Source of the DNA: an uncultured Desulfobacteraceae bacterium
GTDB lineage: Bacteria > Desulfobacterota > Desulfobacteria > Desulfobacterales > UBA5852
Length of the DNA: 43,078 nucleotides
Direction of reading: 5' to 3'
Assembly: GCA_913060875.1 (NCBI GenBank)
Contig: CAJXSL010000025.1
Location: forward strand, 1-43,078
Shown here piece after piece: positions 23,945 through 34,993 of the stretch (position 1 is its first letter; every line of letters begins with the position of its first letter). The notes below the pieces were generated by a model. It saw nothing but the letters and a program-made list of their open reading frames with translations, ran no database searches and had not been told where the DNA came from. The position numbers were made by a program, and so were the translations under genes.

Positions 23945-25135
23945 TTAAACCTCCGTTGATAGAATAGCGTCCAGGCAATCGATCAGTGCATCGATCTCAC
24001 GGGTCGAAATGATCAGCGGGGGGGCAAACCGCAGGATGTCCCCCTGCACACAGTTGATGACGAAACCGCGCTCCAGGCATGCGTTCACGATGGGAGCGCC
24101 CTCTTCCTTCAGTTTGAGCCCCAGCAGCAGCCCCCGGCCCCGCACGGCTTCGATACGGGCGTGCCGGCCCTTGAGTTCCTGCAGGCGTTCCAGGAAATAG
24201 GCCCCGATACGTGCGGCACGGGCCACAAGGTCCTCGCCTTCAATGGTTTGGACCACCGCCAGGGCGCCCGCCGTGATGATGGGCGTGCCGCCGAAGGTGG
24301 TGGCATGGGCCCCGGGTCCGAAGGCCCCGGCGGCGGCTTCCCGGGCCAGCATGGCGCCGATGGGCAGCCCGTTGCCCAAGGATTTGGCCAGGGTCATGAT
24401 ATCCGGTGTGACGCCCTCGTGCTCATGGGCGAAAAGCTTGCCGGTCCGTCCCATGCCGGTCTGGACCTCGTCCAGGATCATCAGGGCGCCGCGCTCGTCG
24501 CACAGCCGCCGCACCGCCGCCAGGTAACCGGGGTCCGGGCAAACGATGCCCCCCTCCCCCTGGATCGGCTCCAGCATGACGGCGCACACGGAATCGTCCA
24601 CCCGGGCCGCCAGGGCCTCCGCATCGTTGAAGGGGACGAAATCAAAGCCTTCCAGAACCGGTTCGAACCCCTTGCGGATTTTGGCCTGTCCGGTGGCCGA
24701 CAGGCTGCCCATGGTGCGTCCGTGGAACGACTGCTCCATGGCGATAATGCGATAGCGGTCTTGCGCCCCCTGGTCCGAAAAGTATTTGCGGGCCAGCTTG
24801 ATGGCGGCCTCGTTGGCCTCGGCCCCGCTGTTGCAGAAAAAAACGCGATCCGCAAAAGAGTGCCGGATAAGCCATTGGCCCAGCGCCACCTGGGGTCGGG
24901 TGTAAAAGAGATTGGATACGTGCAGCAGTTTGCCGGCCTGCTCGGCCAGGGCGGCCTGCACCGCCGGATGGGCGTGGCCCAGCCCGCAAACGGCAATGCC
25001 GGCCAGAAAATCGGTATAGGCCTTGCCGGCCGTGTCCCAAAGGGTGGCCCCCTGTCCTTTTTCGAAAACCACCGGCATCCGGCTGTAGGTGGTTGCCAGT
25101 ATCTTTTCCGCTGTCTCGATCGTCACCTGTGTCAT
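23945..25135 (-). CDS. argD: acetylornithine aminotransferase
   Basis: A PLP-dependent class III aminotransferase of arginine synthesis that may also serve succinyl-diaminopimelate transfer. The 396-aa product has [55 protein letters not shown] and the PLP lysine in [17 protein letters not shown]. The ATG overlaps the argB stop by 4 bp (ATGA). argF, often found between argD and argG, is absent here. Confidence 0.95.
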   Translation of the reverse strand: MTQVTIETAEKILATTYSRMPVVFEKGQGATLWDTAGKAYTDFLAGIAVCGLGHAHPAVQAALAEQAGKLLHVSNLFYTRPQVALGQWLIRHSFADRVFFCNSGAEANEAAIKLARKYFSDQGAQDRYRIIAMEQSFHGRTMGSLSATGQAKIRKGFEPVLEGFDFVPFNDAEALAARVDDSVCAVMLEPIQGEGGIVCPDPGYLAAVRRLCDERGALMILDEVQTGMGRTGKLFAHEHEGVTPDIMTLAKSLGNGLPIGAMLAREAAAGAFGPGAHATTFGGTPIITAGALAVVQTIEGEDLVARAARIGAYFLERLQELKGRHARIEAVRGRGLLLGLKLKEEGAPIVNACLERGFVINCVQGDILRFAPPLIISTREIDALIDCLDAILSTEV

Positions 25136-26028
25136 TCCGTCACTTCCGTTCCAATTCCGCTGTCGGTGAAAAGTTCCAGCAGCAGGGCATGCCGCTTGGT
25201 CCCGTTGATGATGGGAACCTTGCGCACCCCCTCCTGCAGTGCTGCCAGGGCATATTCGATTTTGGGGATCATCCCGCCGGATATGGTGCCGTCGGCGATC
25301 AGGTCCTTTATGGCGGGACGGCGAATCGTGGGGATAAGTTGTTCCTGGCCATCCATCACGCCGTCCACATCCGTCAGGTAAACCAGCCGTCCGGCCTGGA
25401 GAGCACAGGCAATATGACTCGCCACCAGATCGGCATTGATATTGAAAGTTTCTCCCGCAGGCCCGGTGCCGACCGGCGCCACGATGGGGATAAATCCCTT
25501 TTCGGCGAGGGTATGGATAATCCCGGGGCGAACGCGGGTCACGTTGCCCACCAGGCCCGGATCGATGATTTCCGGGGGGGCGTCGCCCTGGTCCTGTGTG
25601 ACGATTTGCAATTTCTCGGCCTCGATGAGCCCGCCGTCCTTGCCGCTCAGCCCCACCGCCTTGCCGCCGTGCCGGTTGATCAGGGCCACGATGCTTTTGT
25701 TGACCTTGCCGCCCAGCACCATTTCCACCACATCCATGGTGCGTTCATCGGTCATCCGCATACCGCGCACGAACTTGGGGCGAATCCCCATCTGGTCCAG
25801 GACCGCGTTGATCTGGGGGCCGCCGCCATGCACCACCACGGGATTCAGGCCGATAAATTTCAACAGGGTCACATCCTGGGCAAAATCGTCCCGCAGCTGC
25901 GGGTCCACCATGGCATGCCCCCCGTATTTGATGACGATGGTCATCCCGGAAAACTGCCGGATGTACGGCAGGGCCTCCACCAGGATATCGGCCACATTGG
26001 GCGTCTGTTTCGGATCGGCTTGTGCCAT
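25132..26028 (-). CDS. argB: acetylglutamate kinase
   Basis: ArgB phosphorylates N-acetylglutamate. The 298-aa protein has [10 protein letters not shown] (ATP Lys), [21 protein letters not shown] and LTDVDGVMD of the amino acid kinase fold. It begins with an N-terminal helix (residues 1-30) typical of arginine-inhibited hexameric forms, so feedback control is likely. It ends inside argD's start. An intergenic gap of 54 bp separates it from hslU. Confidence 0.94.
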   Translation of the reverse strand: MAQADPKQTPNVADILVEALPYIRQFSGMTIVIKYGGHAMVDPQLRDDFAQDVTLLKFIGLNPVVVHGGGPQINAVLDQMGIRPKFVRGMRMTDERTMDVVEMVLGGKVNKSIVALINRHGGKAVGLSGKDGGLIEAEKLQIVTQDQGDAPPEIIDPGLVGNVTRVRPGIIHTLAEKGFIPIVAPVGTGPAGETFNINADLVASHIACALQAGRLVYLTDVDGVMDGQEQLIPTIRRPAIKDLIADGTISGGMIPKIEYALAALQEGVRKVPIINGTKRHALLLELFTDSGIGTEVTE

Positions 26029-26082
26029 GCGTTCCTGCTCCTTTTGCTTCCTTGCCTCGGCAGACGAAGGCCGTATAGGGGC

Positions 26083-27459
26083 CTACAGTATATAGCGGCT
26101 CAGGTCTTCGTCGTCCTTGACGCGCTGCAGCTTGGCGACAACATCGTCGCGGTCGATGGCGATGGTTTTGGTGTCGATATCGGGCGCATCAAAGAGAATA
26201 TCTTCCAACAGGCATTCCATGAGGGTGTGCAGTCTTCGGGCCCCGATGTTTTCGGTGCGTGCATTTACTTCTTCGGCAATCGCCGCGATGGTCTTCACGG
26301 CATCGTCCGTGAAGGAAAGCGCCACCCCCTCTGTTTCCAGCATGGCCTGGTATTGCAGCAGCAATGCGTTGCGCGGCTCTTTGAGAATCAGGTAGAAATC
26401 ATCCTTGTCCAGGGAATCGAGCTCCACCCGGATGGGGAAACGCCCCTGCAGCTCAGGAATCATGTCGGCGGGCTTGATGGTATGAAACGCCCCGGCGCCG
26501 ATAAACAGGATGTGATCCGTCTTGACCGGGCCGTATTTGGTGTTGACCGAACTGCCCTCCACGATGGGCAGCAAGTCCCGCTGGACCCCCTCCCGGGAAA
26601 CATCCGGCCCCTGGCGGCTGTCCGACCCCACGATCTTGTCGATCTCGTCCAGAAAGATGATACCGGACTGTTCCACCTTTTCGACGGCGCTTTTCACGAC
26701 CTTGTCCATGTCCACCAGGCTTTGGGCTTCCTCCTGGGTGAGGATCTCCCGGGCCTGGTGGACCTTCATTTTGCGCTTCTTGGTGTTTTTCGGCAGGAGT
26801 CCCCCCAGCATGTCCTTGAAATTGAAGCCCATCTCTTCCATGCCGGCATTGGAAAAAATCTCCACCATGGGGGTGGTCCGGGCGCTGACATTGACTTCCA
26901 CTTCGCGCTCGTCCAGTTTTCCGTCCTTGAGCATGCGGCGGAGCTTGTCCCGGGTGTTGGAAGAGACCTCCGGGGGCGCTTCGGCCGCATCCCCATTGGC
27001 GGATGCTTCCGCCGGCCGCAGTTGAAATCCCCTCTGGGGCGCGGGTTTGGGCAGCAGAATGTCCAGCAGACGTTCTTCCGCCAGTTCCCGGGCCTTGGGC
27101 TGCGCCTCCTCCTGGGCCCGGGCCTTGAGCTGGTTGATGGTCAGTTCCAGCAGATCCCGCACCATGGATTCCACATCGCGCCCCACGTAGCCCACCTCGG
27201 TAAACTTGGAGGCCTCCACTTTGTAAAAAGGGGCGTCCGCCAGCAGGGAGATACGACGGGCGATCTCCGTCTTGCCGACCCCGGTGGGCCCGATGAGAAT
27301 GATGTTTTTCGGGGCGATTTCGTCCTGCAGATCTTCCCGGACATGCTGCCGCCGCCAGCGGTTTCGCAGGGCGATGGCAACGGAGCGTTTGGCCTGGTGC
27401 TGCCCGATGATATAGCGGTCAAGCTCCCGGACGGTTTCGGCCGGTTTGAGTTGTTTCAT
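26083..27459 (-). CDS. hslU: ATP-dependent protease ATPase subunit HslU
   Basis: HslU (ClpY) unfolds proteins for the HslV peptidase. The 458-aa product has [21 protein letters not shown], Walker A GPTGVGKT (57-64), [14 protein letters not shown], Walker [11 protein letters not shown], and an insertion I-domain around 120-240 before the sensor region. It ends LSRYIL, the typical HslU tail that docks in HslV. The start is ATG 27459 ([10 protein letters not shown]); the frame is open upstream to 27489. It is 57 bp downstream of hslV. Confidence 0.95.
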   Translation of the reverse strand: MKQLKPAETVRELDRYIIGQHQAKRSVAIALRNRWRRQHVREDLQDEIAPKNIILIGPTGVGKTEIARRISLLADAPFYKVEASKFTEVGYVGRDVESMVRDLLELTINQLKARAQEEAQPKARELAEERLLDILLPKPAPQRGFQLRPAEASANGDAAEAPPEVSSNTRDKLRRMLKDGKLDEREVEVNVSARTTPMVEIFSNAGMEEMGFNFKDMLGGLLPKNTKKRKMKVHQAREILTQEEAQSLVDMDKVVKSAVEKVEQSGIIFLDEIDKIVGSDSRQGPDVSREGVQRDLLPIVEGSSVNTKYGPVKTDHILFIGAGAFHTIKPADMIPELQGRFPIRVELDSLDKDDFYLILKEPRNALLLQYQAMLETEGVALSFTDDAVKTIAAIAEEVNARTENIGARRLHTLMECLLEDILFDAPDIDTKTIAIDRDDVVAKLQRVKDDEDLSRYIL

Positions 27460-27516
27460 GGTTTTCAAAGTCCTGTACAGGAGCGGCATTTTCCGCGCCT
27501 TTCACGTCGAATCAGC

Positions 27517-28047
27517 TCACGCTTCTTCGATCGTCAATTGGTGATTGGTGAATACACAAATGTCAGCGGCAATCTGCATGGCCGCCTCCACGATCTGGCG
27601 GGCCGTCATGTCGGCGTGGACCGTCAAAGCCCGCGCCGCCGCCTGGGCGGCGATACCGCCGGACCCGATGGCCAGAACCCCTTCATCCGGCTCGATCACA
27701 TCCCCGGTGCCGGATATCAGCAAAGTGCTTTCTTCGTCCGCCGCGATCATCAGGGCCTCGAGCCGCCGCAGGTATTTGTCCGTACGCCACTCCCGGGCCA
27801 GTTCCACAGCACTGCGCACCAGATTGCCGTTGTAGCGCTCAAGTTTGCCCTCCAGCTTTTCCGACAGGGTCAGGGCGTCCGCCGTAGCCCCGGCAAACCC
27901 GACGATGATGCGGTCGTTGTAGATACGGCGCACCTTGCGGGCATGGTGCTTGACCACCGTGTTGTTCATGCTCACCTGGCCGTCACCGGCCACGGCCAGC
28001 TGGCCCTGGTGGCGCACCGCCAGAATGGTCGTACTCCTTATTTTCAT
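27517..28047 (-). CDS. hslV: ATP-dependent protease peptidase subunit HslV
   Basis: HslV (ClpQ) is a proteasome beta-like threonine peptidase. The 176-aa product starts MKIRS followed by [11 protein letters not shown]; the first Thr of TTI is the expected catalytic N-terminal residue, so a short 5-residue propeptide would be removed. [38 protein letters not shown] and [16 protein letters not shown] are all family-typical. It is followed by hslU and preceded by xerC, an order also common in other bacteria. Confidence 0.95.
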   Translation of the reverse strand: MKIRSTTILAVRHQGQLAVAGDGQVSMNNTVVKHHARKVRRIYNDRIIVGFAGATADALTLSEKLEGKLERYNGNLVRSAVELAREWRTDKYLRRLEALMIAADEESTLLISGTGDVIEPDEGVLAIGSGGIAAQAAARALTVHADMTARQIVEAAMQIAADICVFTNHQLTIEEA

Positions 28048-28080
28048 GATCGTGCCTTCTTTTCCGTTTAACGGCCGTCC

Positions 28081-28998
28081 TTATTTGCGCGGATGGGCCT
28101 TGTCATAGACTTCCATCAGGCGATCGATGCTCACATGGGTGTATTTCTGGGTTGTGGAAAGGCTCTCGTGCCCCAGCAACTCCTGCACCGCCCGGAGATC
28201 CGCCCCGGCATTCAACATGTGCGTGGCAAAGGTGTGGCGCAGGGTGTGGGGGGACACCGGCACCATCATCCCGCAGGCCCGCACCAGTTGATCGAGGCAG
28301 CGCGCCATGGACCGCACCGACAACCGTCGCTTGAATTTGTTTAGGAACAATGCCCCCGCCTGATCGGGCGCAATCCCGGTCTCCTGATAGAGCTTTTCCC
28401 GGTAGTCCCGTATCGCCCGGGCCGCCTTGGTCCCGATGGGCACCATCCGCTCCTTGTTCCCCTTCCCCGCCACCTTGATGGTCAACCCTTCCAGGTCCAC
28501 ATGGACGGTGTCCAGCCCGGCCAGTTCACTGATGCGGACACCTGCGGTGTAAAGGGTCTCGAAAATCGCCCGATTGCGCCGGTCGAAAACCGTTTCATCG
28601 GGAATGGCGTCCAACAGGCGGAACATGTCATCCACCGTGAGGCAGGCGGGTATCTTTTGCCCCCGTTTGGGTGTTTGCACCGCCTCGGCCGGGTTGACTT
28701 CGAGCACTCCCTGGCGGACCAGGAATCGGAAGAAGCTGCGCACGGCCGACAGCTTGCGGGCAATGGTCGTCTTCCGGTTCTTCCGGTACAGCGCCGCCAG
28801 GTAGCCCCTTACATCCAGGGCATCCACCTCCCGGGGATCGAACCTTACCGCGTCTTCGTCCCCGCCCGCGACAATGCCGGCAAATTCCTCCAGGTCGTGG
28901 CGATAGGCCCGTATGGTATGCGCGGAATAGCCCTTTTCAGCCGACAGGGATTCCAGAAACGATGCCAGCAGCGGTATTCGTGATGATTGTGTTTCCAA
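28081..28998 (-). CDS. xerC: tyrosine recombinase XerC
   Basis: XerC resolves chromosome dimers at dif sites with XerD. The 305-aa protein has an N-terminal SAM-like DNA-binding domain (residues 1-100) and the catalytic set R155 (GVRISEL), K179 (VAGKGNKER), H251-x-x-R254 (HTLRHTFATHML), H277 (LGHESL) and Y286 (KYTH). The start is TTG at 28998 (METQSSRIP), with TAAGG 7 nt upstream; no later in-frame ATG leaves the full N-terminal domain. Position before hslVU supports XerC rather than a phage integrase. Confidence 0.92.
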   Translation of the reverse strand: METQSSRIPLLASFLESLSAEKGYSAHTIRAYRHDLEEFAGIVAGGDEDAVRFDPREVDALDVRGYLAALYRKNRKTTIARKLSAVRSFFRFLVRQGVLEVNPAEAVQTPKRGQKIPACLTVDDMFRLLDAIPDETVFDRRNRAIFETLYTAGVRISELAGLDTVHVDLEGLTIKVAGKGNKERMVPIGTKAARAIRDYREKLYQETGIAPDQAGALFLNKFKRRLSVRSMARCLDQLVRACGMMVPVSPHTLRHTFATHMLNAGADLRAVQELLGHESLSTTQKYTHVSIDRLMEVYDKAHPRK

Positions 28999-29040
28999 AG
29001 TCGCGCCTTACGACAGGGCCGGTTCCCGTCCAAAGAGAAG

Positions 29041-29682
29041 TTACGGCGCCATCAGCGATGCGATCTCCTCCCAGGAGGATACCTCCCGGAAGGGATGCGG
29101 ATAACGGTTCCAGGGCTGCACGTACAGAATGGGGGTGATGCCCACCCGGCTCAAATGGAAGCAGGTTTCCAGACGATCTTCCACGAACACGCGAATGCCC
29201 TCCGCAAGCAGAACTTCGGCCTTGGCCTCGAAGGAACCGGTGGCCTCCACCTCGATCTGGGCGGGATCCAGGGGCAGGTTGCTTTCCAGCCAGCTCCGGA
29301 TCACACCGGCCTCGGGGCGGGCCGTCACAAAACGGACGGTCTGCCCCCTCTGGCCGAATCGGGCCATGTGCGGCCCCATGCCGTCCATGGGGCGCAGCTG
29401 CGGGGTGTGCGTCCCCGCAATGATCTGGTCGATGACGGCCGCGATGATGTCCGGGTCCAGATCGAGACAATCCTCGAGGTTGTAGCTGGTGATATCCTCG
29501 TAGCGAAGGTGCTCGACCTGAAAGGATTCCCGGGCGATCTCGATAAACAGCTGCATGGTGTCGGCGATGACGCCGTCAATATCAAAGGCGGTCGTCGCCG
29601 GCGCCAGGCCATGATAAGCCGAATCGTCCGTCACCAAGGCCCTACGGGGCGCCCCGGAAGGCATTTTAATGGCCGCGTCCAT
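29041..29682 (-). CDS. HAD-superfamily phosphatase (nucleotidase-like)
   Basis: The 213-aa protein has HAD motif I FDIDGVIADT (Asp nucleophile near residue 34), motif II Thr in VTARPEA, and a motif IV-like VEDRLETC. This spacing resembles 5'(3')-deoxyribonucleotidase-like HAD proteins. The cap segment (about 45-105) is helical. The substrate is unknown. It lies between a Rho-N-like gene and xerC on the same strand. Confidence 0.82.
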   Translation of the reverse strand: MDAAIKMPSGAPRRALVTDDSAYHGLAPATTAFDIDGVIADTMQLFIEIARESFQVEHLRYEDITSYNLEDCLDLDPDIIAAVIDQIIAGTHTPQLRPMDGMGPHMARFGQRGQTVRFVTARPEAGVIRSWLESNLPLDPAQIEVEATGSFEAKAEVLLAEGIRVFVEDRLETCFHLSRVGITPILYVQPWNRYPHPFREVSSWEEIASLMAP

Positions 29683-29696
29683 ATCGTTGCGTTCCG

Positions 29697-30023
29697 TCAG
29701 GCCGACCGCCGGCTGCGGCTCTTGAGGCGGGAGATCTTGCGTTTATAAATGGTGGCCATGCGGCTGTCCTTGCCTTCCAGAGCAGCGGCCCTTTTCACTT
29801 TCAGGTCCTTGATCTTGGCCTTGATATCGCGCAGGGAAGCATCCGCTTTTTTCTTGCCGGTCTCTTCGATGCCGCGGGCCTGCCGGATGGCGCTCAGCAA
29901 TTCGTCCTTGTTCATACCGTGGGCCCCCGTGATGCCGGATGTTTCCTTGGCGACCTCCCGCAGCTCCGTGGCGGTCATCTTCTCGAGGGGTTTTTCCTTG
30001 GCCTCTTTTTTCTTTCCACCCAT
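29697..30023 (-). CDS. Rho N-terminal-like domain protein (108 aa)
   Basis: A basic protein with an N-terminal Lys-rich stretch and a SAP/Rho-N fold region, MTATELREVAKETSGITGAH followed by MNKDELLSAIRQ, matching the Rho termination factor N-terminal domain. A Lys/Arg-rich helix and tail (KAKIKDLKVKRAAALEG...RSRRSA) follow. Such small proteins probably bind nucleic acid; a role in transcription termination is only suggested by the fold. AAGGAG lies 10 nt upstream of ATG. Confidence 0.8.
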   Translation of the reverse strand: MGGKKKEAKEKPLEKMTATELREVAKETSGITGAHGMNKDELLSAIRQARGIEETGKKKADASLRDIKAKIKDLKVKRAAALEGKDSRMATIYKRKISRLKSRSRRSA

Positions 30024-30134
30024 GCGCCGTTATCTCCTTTCATGAAAGAACGAGCGGAGGCTGGCGAGCCCCCGCTTCGTGAAGCATTTCCGAATAGTGC
30101 CTATGCATTATCGCCGGTGGTAAAAGTCAACGGC

Positions 30135-30151
30135 CCGAACGTTCCGTTCGG
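30135..30151. other. short inverted repeat 3' of the slipin gene
   Basis: CCGAACG-TTC-CGTTCGG is a perfect 7-bp hairpin. It lies between the slipin gene stop (30237) and the next gene. It lacks a clear T run, so termination is uncertain. Confidence 0.35.
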
Positions 30152-30236
30152 CGTTCGATAAAACGTTTTCAATAAACCACTTCATCATGGGATGTCAACC
30201 GTCACATCCTCAATGGCCGCTGGGCAACCGGTGGCT

Positions 30237-31025
30237 TCAGGCGTCTTGATCCGCCGCCGGTTTATTGTTGTCCTGCAGCATGTGTTCGAGGGGTTTCATC
30301 AGGGGCCGGAACAAATCGATCGGAATCGGGAATATGGTGGTGGTGTTGTTCTCACTGGCCATCTCGTTGACCGTCTGGAGGTAGCGCAGCTGCAAGGCCA
30401 CCGGGTATTTGGCGATAATGGAAGCGGCCTCGGACAGCTTGTCGGCCGCCTGCCGTTCGCCCTCGGCATTGATGATCTTGGCCCGCCGGTCGCGCTCCGC
30501 TTCGGCCTGGCGGGCCATGGCCCGCTGCATCTCCTGGGGCAAATCGATGTGCTTGAGCTCCACCGTGGTCACCTTGATACCCCAGGGATCGGTATGGGTA
30601 TCGAGGATTTCCTGGAGTTCGGCATTGATTTTTTCCCGCTCCGCCAGCAGGTCATCCAGTTCGGCCTGGCCGCACACGCTGCGGATCGTGGTCTGGGCCA
30701 GCTGGGACATGGCATAGCTGTAATTTTCCACTTCGATGATGGCCTTGATGGGATCGATCACCCGGAAATAGATCACGGCATTGACTTTGACGGAAACGTT
30801 GTCGCGGGTAATGACATCCTGAGGGTCCACGTCCAGGGCCACCAGGCGCAGGCTGACCTTGACCATTTTATCGATAACCGGAATCAGGATGATCAGGCCC
30901 GGCCCCTTGGCATTGATGACCCGGCCCAGCCGAAAGACCACGCCGCGCTCGTATTCACGCAGGATCTTGATGGCCGCGGAAAGAAAGAATACCGCCAGGA
31001 CGACGATGAGAATCGTGGTATACAT
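30237..31025 (-). CDS. slipin (SPFH/band-7 membrane protein)
   Basis: A stomatin-like scaffold protein of the inner membrane. The 262-aa product has an N-terminal helix ([19 protein letters not shown]), the SPFH domain ([12 protein letters not shown]...[13 protein letters not shown]...[23 protein letters not shown]) and a C-terminal coiled coil with [31 protein letters not shown] precedes the ATG by 3 nt. It is encoded 64 bp downstream of nfeD, its classic partner; such pairs are thought to control membrane microdomains and proteolysis. Confidence 0.93.
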   Translation of the reverse strand: MYTTILIVVLAVFFLSAAIKILREYERGVVFRLGRVINAKGPGLIILIPVIDKMVKVSLRLVALDVDPQDVITRDNVSVKVNAVIYFRVIDPIKAIIEVENYSYAMSQLAQTTIRSVCGQAELDDLLAEREKINAELQEILDTHTDPWGIKVTTVELKHIDLPQEMQRAMARQAEAERDRRAKIINAEGERQAADKLSEAASIIAKYPVALQLRYLQTVNEMASENNTTTIFPIPIDLFRPLMKPLEHMLQDNNKPAADQDA

Positions 31026-31089
31026 GGGACCTCCACTTTTAAGTTGGTAAATTGGACAGGCGACCTGCAGCCGGCGGCCCGATCCGCTG

Positions 31090-32385
31090 TCAAGCCTCGT
31101 CGTTTACAGCTTCGACGACCGCGGTCAGCCCATCGACATCCACCACGCGAACCTTGCGGCCCGCTTCCAGGGGCGACTCCGCGCGCGCCTTCCACAGTTC
31201 ACCGTGCACGAATACTTTGCCCTCGGGATCGATGGACGCTTTTACAGTGCCGACTTCACCGATCAGCCCCCGCCGCCCGGTGCGGGTCACGGCCACCTGG
31301 GCCTTGAAGGCCAGCCCGGCCACCACCGCAAAAAAGATGGAAACCGCCCCCACCGCCGGGATCAAAACGCCCAGCGACAGGCGCGCGCCATAATCGGACT
31401 CCTCGAAGAGCATCAACCCGCCCAGAAAAAGCGCAATGGTGCCGGCCACGCTCAACATGCCGTAGCTCGTAACTTTTATTTCAAGGATGAACAGGATGAC
31501 GGCCAGGGCCATCAGGAGAATGCCCACATAATTGACCGGCAGCATCTGAAAGGCGTAGATGGCCAGGATCAGGCACAAACCGCCGATCACCCCGGGGAAA
31601 ATGGCCCCGGGATGGGAAAGCTCGAAATAAAGGCCGGCCGCCCCGATCAAAAAGAGGATAAAGGCGATGTTGGGGTCGCTGATGGCTTTCAGCACCTTGG
31701 TCCGCAGCCCCTCTTCCACCACCTTGCGGGGCGCGTCCCTGACATCCAGGACACCTTTGTCCTGGACCTGGCGGCCATGGAGCAGCCCGATAAGGGCGTC
31801 CAGGTCATCGGCCACCAGATCGATGACGTTTTCCCGCAACGCCTCGGTTTCGGTGATGGAAACACTGTCGCGGATGGCATCCTCCACCCAGTCGGCATTG
31901 CGTCCGCGCTGTTCGGCCACGCTGCGGGCGTGGGCCACCATGTCGTTCACCACCTTCTCGGACATGGTGTCGTCGATTTCCTTCCCCCCGGCGCCCACCG
32001 GGTGGGCCGCCCCGATATTGGTGCCCGGCGCCATGGCGGCAATGTCGGCGGCCATGGTGATCATGACCCCGGCCGATGCGGCCCGCGCCCCTGAAGGCGC
32101 CACGAATACCACCACCGGCGCCTTGGCGGCCAGGATGTCCACCACGATGGACCGCATGGATTCGGCCAGCCCGCCGGGGGTGTCGAGTTGAATGACGATA
32201 CAGGCGGCGTTTTCCCGGTCGGCATCTTCAAGGGCGTCTTCCACGAAGTCCGCCACCCCGGGGCTGATCGGTGCGGCAATGGTCAGGACATGGACCGCCG
32301 GTGTTTCCTGGGCCGCCGCCGTTGTGCCCCACAGGCCCAGCAGCACCGCCACGACAATGATCAACAGCCTTCGTTCAAAGCGCAT
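31090..32385 (-). CDS. NfeD family protein with ClpP-like serine protease domain
   Basis: The 431-aa protein has a signal peptide (cleavage near AAAQE, residue 25), a ClpP-class serine protease domain with nucleophile Ser104 in [11 protein letters not shown] and [11 protein letters not shown], 4-6 membrane helices (about 235-360), and a C-terminal OB-fold NfeD domain ([17 protein letters not shown]...[14 protein letters not shown]). This is the long form (1510-N-like protease), whose partner stomatin follows. It should cleave stomatin-like or membrane proteins in the periplasm. Confidence 0.92.
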   Translation of the reverse strand: MRFERRLLIIVVAVLLGLWGTTAAAQETPAVHVLTIAAPISPGVADFVEDALEDADRENAACIVIQLDTPGGLAESMRSIVVDILAAKAPVVVFVAPSGARAASAGVMITMAADIAAMAPGTNIGAAHPVGAGGKEIDDTMSEKVVNDMVAHARSVAEQRGRNADWVEDAIRDSVSITETEALRENVIDLVADDLDALIGLLHGRQVQDKGVLDVRDAPRKVVEEGLRTKVLKAISDPNIAFILFLIGAAGLYFELSHPGAIFPGVIGGLCLILAIYAFQMLPVNYVGILLMALAVILFILEIKVTSYGMLSVAGTIALFLGGLMLFEESDYGARLSLGVLIPAVGAVSIFFAVVAGLAFKAQVAVTRTGRRGLIGEVGTVKASIDPEGKVFVHGELWKARAESPLEAGRKVRVVDVDGLTAVVEAVNDEA

Positions 32386-33079
32386 GGCCCAATTCCTTCA
32401 TCACCATTTTCATGTCTTCCCACACATCGCGCTTCTTGGCCGGGTTGCGCAGGAGATAGGCCGGGTGGTAGGTGGGCATCAAACGAATGCCCTCAAACAG
32501 GTGAAACCGTCCCCGCAGGCGCGAGATGGGCACCTCGGTTTCCAGCAGGGTCTGGGCGGCGACCTTGCCCAGGGCCACGATGAAATCCGGCCGGATAACC
32601 GTCAGCTGGCGTTTCAGAAACGGCAGGCAGGTCTCGATCTCCTCGGGCAGCGGATTGCGGTTTCCCGGGGGCCGGCATTTGACGATGTTGCCGATATAGA
32701 CCTCTTCGCGGGTCATTTTCATGGCCTGGATAATGCGGGTCAGCAGTTCACCGGCCGCCCCCACAAAGGGTTCGCCCTGGAGATCTTCTTCCCGGCCCGG
32801 CCCCTCCCCCACGAATACCAGGCGGGCTTTGGGGTTGCCGGCCCCGAAAACGATGCAGTGCCGCTGCCGGCACAACGGGCATCGTTGGCAATCCCCCAGC
32901 TCTTCCCGGATGGTTTCCAGACTTTCCGTCCGCCGGTTCAGGGGCTCGTGCCAATGGGTCATCCGCTCCCGGGACGCATCCGAGCAGTCGTAGCCCGACA
33001 CCCCCTGCCGCTGGTATTGGCGGCAGGTGTTGAGGATGTCATCCAGGACGGAAATCATATCGGGTGGCTGGTTTTCCAT
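32375..33079 (-). CDS. uracil-DNA glycosylase, family 4 (4Fe-4S)
   Basis: The enzyme removes uracil from DNA. The 234-aa protein has the family 4 motifs FVGEGPGREEDLQGEPFVG (water-activating region), GNIVKCRPPGNRNP and TYHPAYLLRNP. Four cysteines fit an iron-sulfur cluster: C64 and C67 (CQRC), with two later ones in KCRPP and ETCLPF. The first 55 residues are extra and lack a clear motif. It overlaps nfeD by 11 bp. Confidence 0.92.
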   Translation of the reverse strand: MENQPPDMISVLDDILNTCRQYQRQGVSGYDCSDASRERMTHWHEPLNRRTESLETIREELGDCQRCPLCRQRHCIVFGAGNPKARLVFVGEGPGREEDLQGEPFVGAAGELLTRIIQAMKMTREEVYIGNIVKCRPPGNRNPLPEEIETCLPFLKRQLTVIRPDFIVALGKVAAQTLLETEVPISRLRGRFHLFEGIRLMPTYHPAYLLRNPAKKRDVWEDMKMVMKELGHAL

Positions 33080-33255
33080 GGCGTCCTAACATCTTGAGCC
33101 AAGCTTCGCAGGCGGCGGAAAAGCGCCTTCCGCGCAGCGAGGCTTTATGCAAACATTCCCTAAATGTGAAAAATTTCCATCACTACCAAAAGCTAATCCG
33201 CACCGCCGTCATTGCAAGATGAACAAGGCGCCGGTCGTCCTCGGCGGTTCTATAG

Positions 33256-34455
33256 CTAAGGTTTTGGCATGGCCGCGATCCGGTCCAGAAGACGGTGGGC
33301 CACGTCTTCCTTGCCCATCATCTCCAGGGGCTCCGCCTTTCCGTCCGGGTAGAAAAGCGTCACCTTGTTGGTATCCCCCGCAAATCCGGAACCCGCCTCC
33401 CCGATCACGTTGCCGACGATCAGATCCAGGTTCTTGTCCCGCAGCTTCTGGGCGGCGTTTTCCTGCAAATCCCGGGTTTCGGCGGCAAAACCGATCACCA
33501 GCCGCGCCCCCTTGCGCTGACCGATCTCCCGCAGGATGTCCGTGGTCTTTTCAAGCGCCAGGGTCAAATGGTCGGCGGTCTTCTTGATCTTGTGTACCGC
33601 CGGCGAAGCCGGACGGTAGTCGGAGACCGCGGCCGTCTTGATGACGATGTCGACATCATCCAGCAGGGACATGACACTGTCATGCATCGCCCGGGTCGAG
33701 TCGACACGGTGAACCTCCACATCCACCGGGTCGGCCAGCGCCACCGGGCCGCACACCAGCTTGACCCGCGCGCCCCGCTGACGGGCCGCATTGGCAATGG
33801 CAAACCCCATCTTGCCGGAGGACGGATTGCTGATGAAGCGCACCGGATCGATGGCCTCCCGGGTCGGGCCGGCCGTCACGAGAATGGTGCGGCCGGCAAA
33901 ATCGTCCGGCGCCATGACCGCGGTGAGCTTCTCCACGATATAGGCCGGATCCGGCAGGCGCCCCGGGCCCGTCGTGCCGCAGGCCAATTGGCCCGCATCC
34001 GGTTCGACAATAAAATGCCCGTAGCCGCGCAGGATATCCAGGTTCCGTTGAACGGCCGGGTGCGCGTACATGTTGGTGTTCATGGCCGGACAGATGACCA
34101 CCGGAGCGGTCACGGCCAGCATATAGGTGGACAGGGCATCGTCGGCAATACCGCCGGCCAGCTTGCCGATGCAGTTGGCCGTAGCCGGGGCTACAACGGC
34201 CAGATCGGTGGACTGGGCCCAGTCGATGTGCCGGATGGCGGCATCGCCCTCGTCGAAAACACTGGTGCAGACCGGCTCGCCGGAAAGGGCCTGGAACGTC
34301 CCCGGGCCCACGAACCAGCGGGCATTTTCCGTCATGATCACCCGCACCCGGGCCCCGGCCTTGGTCAGCAGCCGCAGCAATTCAACGCTTTTATAGGCCG
34401 CAATCCCCCCGGTGACACCGAGGGTTACATTTTTATCCTGGAAAAATGACGCCAT
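33256..34455 (-). CDS. coaBC: bifunctional phosphopantothenoylcysteine decarboxylase/synthetase
   Basis: Makes 4'-phosphopantetheine for coenzyme A. The 399-aa protein has the CoaC flavodecarboxylase part first ([45 protein letters not shown], and the Cys motif [14 protein letters not shown]). The CoaB synthetase part follows ([54 protein letters not shown]). Both halves look intact. It stands among unrelated housekeeping genes and is preceded by a lipoprotein gene. Confidence 0.95.
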   Translation of the reverse strand: MASFFQDKNVTLGVTGGIAAYKSVELLRLLTKAGARVRVIMTENARWFVGPGTFQALSGEPVCTSVFDEGDAAIRHIDWAQSTDLAVVAPATANCIGKLAGGIADDALSTYMLAVTAPVVICPAMNTNMYAHPAVQRNLDILRGYGHFIVEPDAGQLACGTTGPGRLPDPAYIVEKLTAVMAPDDFAGRTILVTAGPTREAIDPVRFISNPSSGKMGFAIANAARQRGARVKLVCGPVALADPVDVEVHRVDSTRAMHDSVMSLLDDVDIVIKTAAVSDYRPASPAVHKIKKTADHLTLALEKTTDILREIGQRKGARLVIGFAAETRDLQENAAQKLRDKNLDLIVGNVIGEAGSGFAGDTNKVTLFYPDGKAEPLEMMGKEDVAHRLLDRIAAMPKP

Positions 34456-34504
34456 AGGAATCCTTTACTTCACATGCCGGCACAACCGCTTGCCGATGGG
34501 TGCA

Positions 34505-34993
34505 TCAGTCTTGGTACAAGCCACCGCCGATGCTTTTAGCCGAAGGCGCAACAGCGATTTCCGCGTAAGTATAGATGAGTTCCTCGTGAATGCTGATCAC
34601 CGCCGTACGGTTGGTTTTCTGGAAGACGAGAATCGAGCTGGTGTCGGCCGTCGGCGACTTGAAGGACGCAATTTCCTGCCACTTGTCGCGCTCCATGGCG
34701 CTCTTGAAAAAGGTCAGCAGGGAGTTGCGGTCCACCCATCCCTTGATGGTCAGGATACCGGTGGTCACCCCCGAACCTTCGACAATATAGGTCCGTTTGT
34801 CGTCGATCTTCATCTCGCTGGGCAGGAGGATGTCATCAAAATCCCGGTAGAGGGTGGGGGCGGTCGTCTTGTCGGCGCTGTCAGCCCCGGATGAGGAGGT
34901 GCTGTTCATGCTCGAACAGGCCGCCAGCATCGTCACCAGGGCCGCCAGGAAAAGATAAGTCGCCAAATTGTTCCGCCACCGCGTTGCATCCAT
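34505..34993 (-). CDS. putative outer-membrane lipoprotein
   Basis: The 162-aa product starts MDATRWRNNLATYLFLAALV and has the lipobox LAAC (Cys near 27), so it should be lipidated. GGAGG lies 6 nt before ATG 34993; the frame is open upstream to 35071. The mature part has YRDFDDILLPSEMKID, GVTTGILTIKGWVDR, TFFKSAMERDKWQEI and FQKTNRTAVISIHE. This resembles DUF4810- or YpfJ-like small lipoproteins only loosely, so I give no family. It may end the promoter-proximal side of the long minus-strand run. Confidence 0.78.
   Translation of the reverse strand: MDATRWRNNLATYLFLAALVTMLAACSSMNSTSSSGADSADKTTAPTLYRDFDDILLPSEMKIDDKRTYIVEGSGVTTGILTIKGWVDRNSLLTFFKSAMERDKWQEIASFKSPTADTSSILVFQKTNRTAVISIHEELIYTYAEIAVAPSAKSIGGGLYQD

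Noticed and set aside
25093-28071. 992-codon plus-strand frame opposite argB, hslU and hslV
   Set aside because: It lies antisense to three well-defined genes and shows no domain; a by-product of codon bias.
28081-28998. Phage or island integrase
   Set aside because: Length, catalytic residues and the xerC-hslV-hslU gene order fit housekeeping XerC; no att sites or phage genes are nearby.
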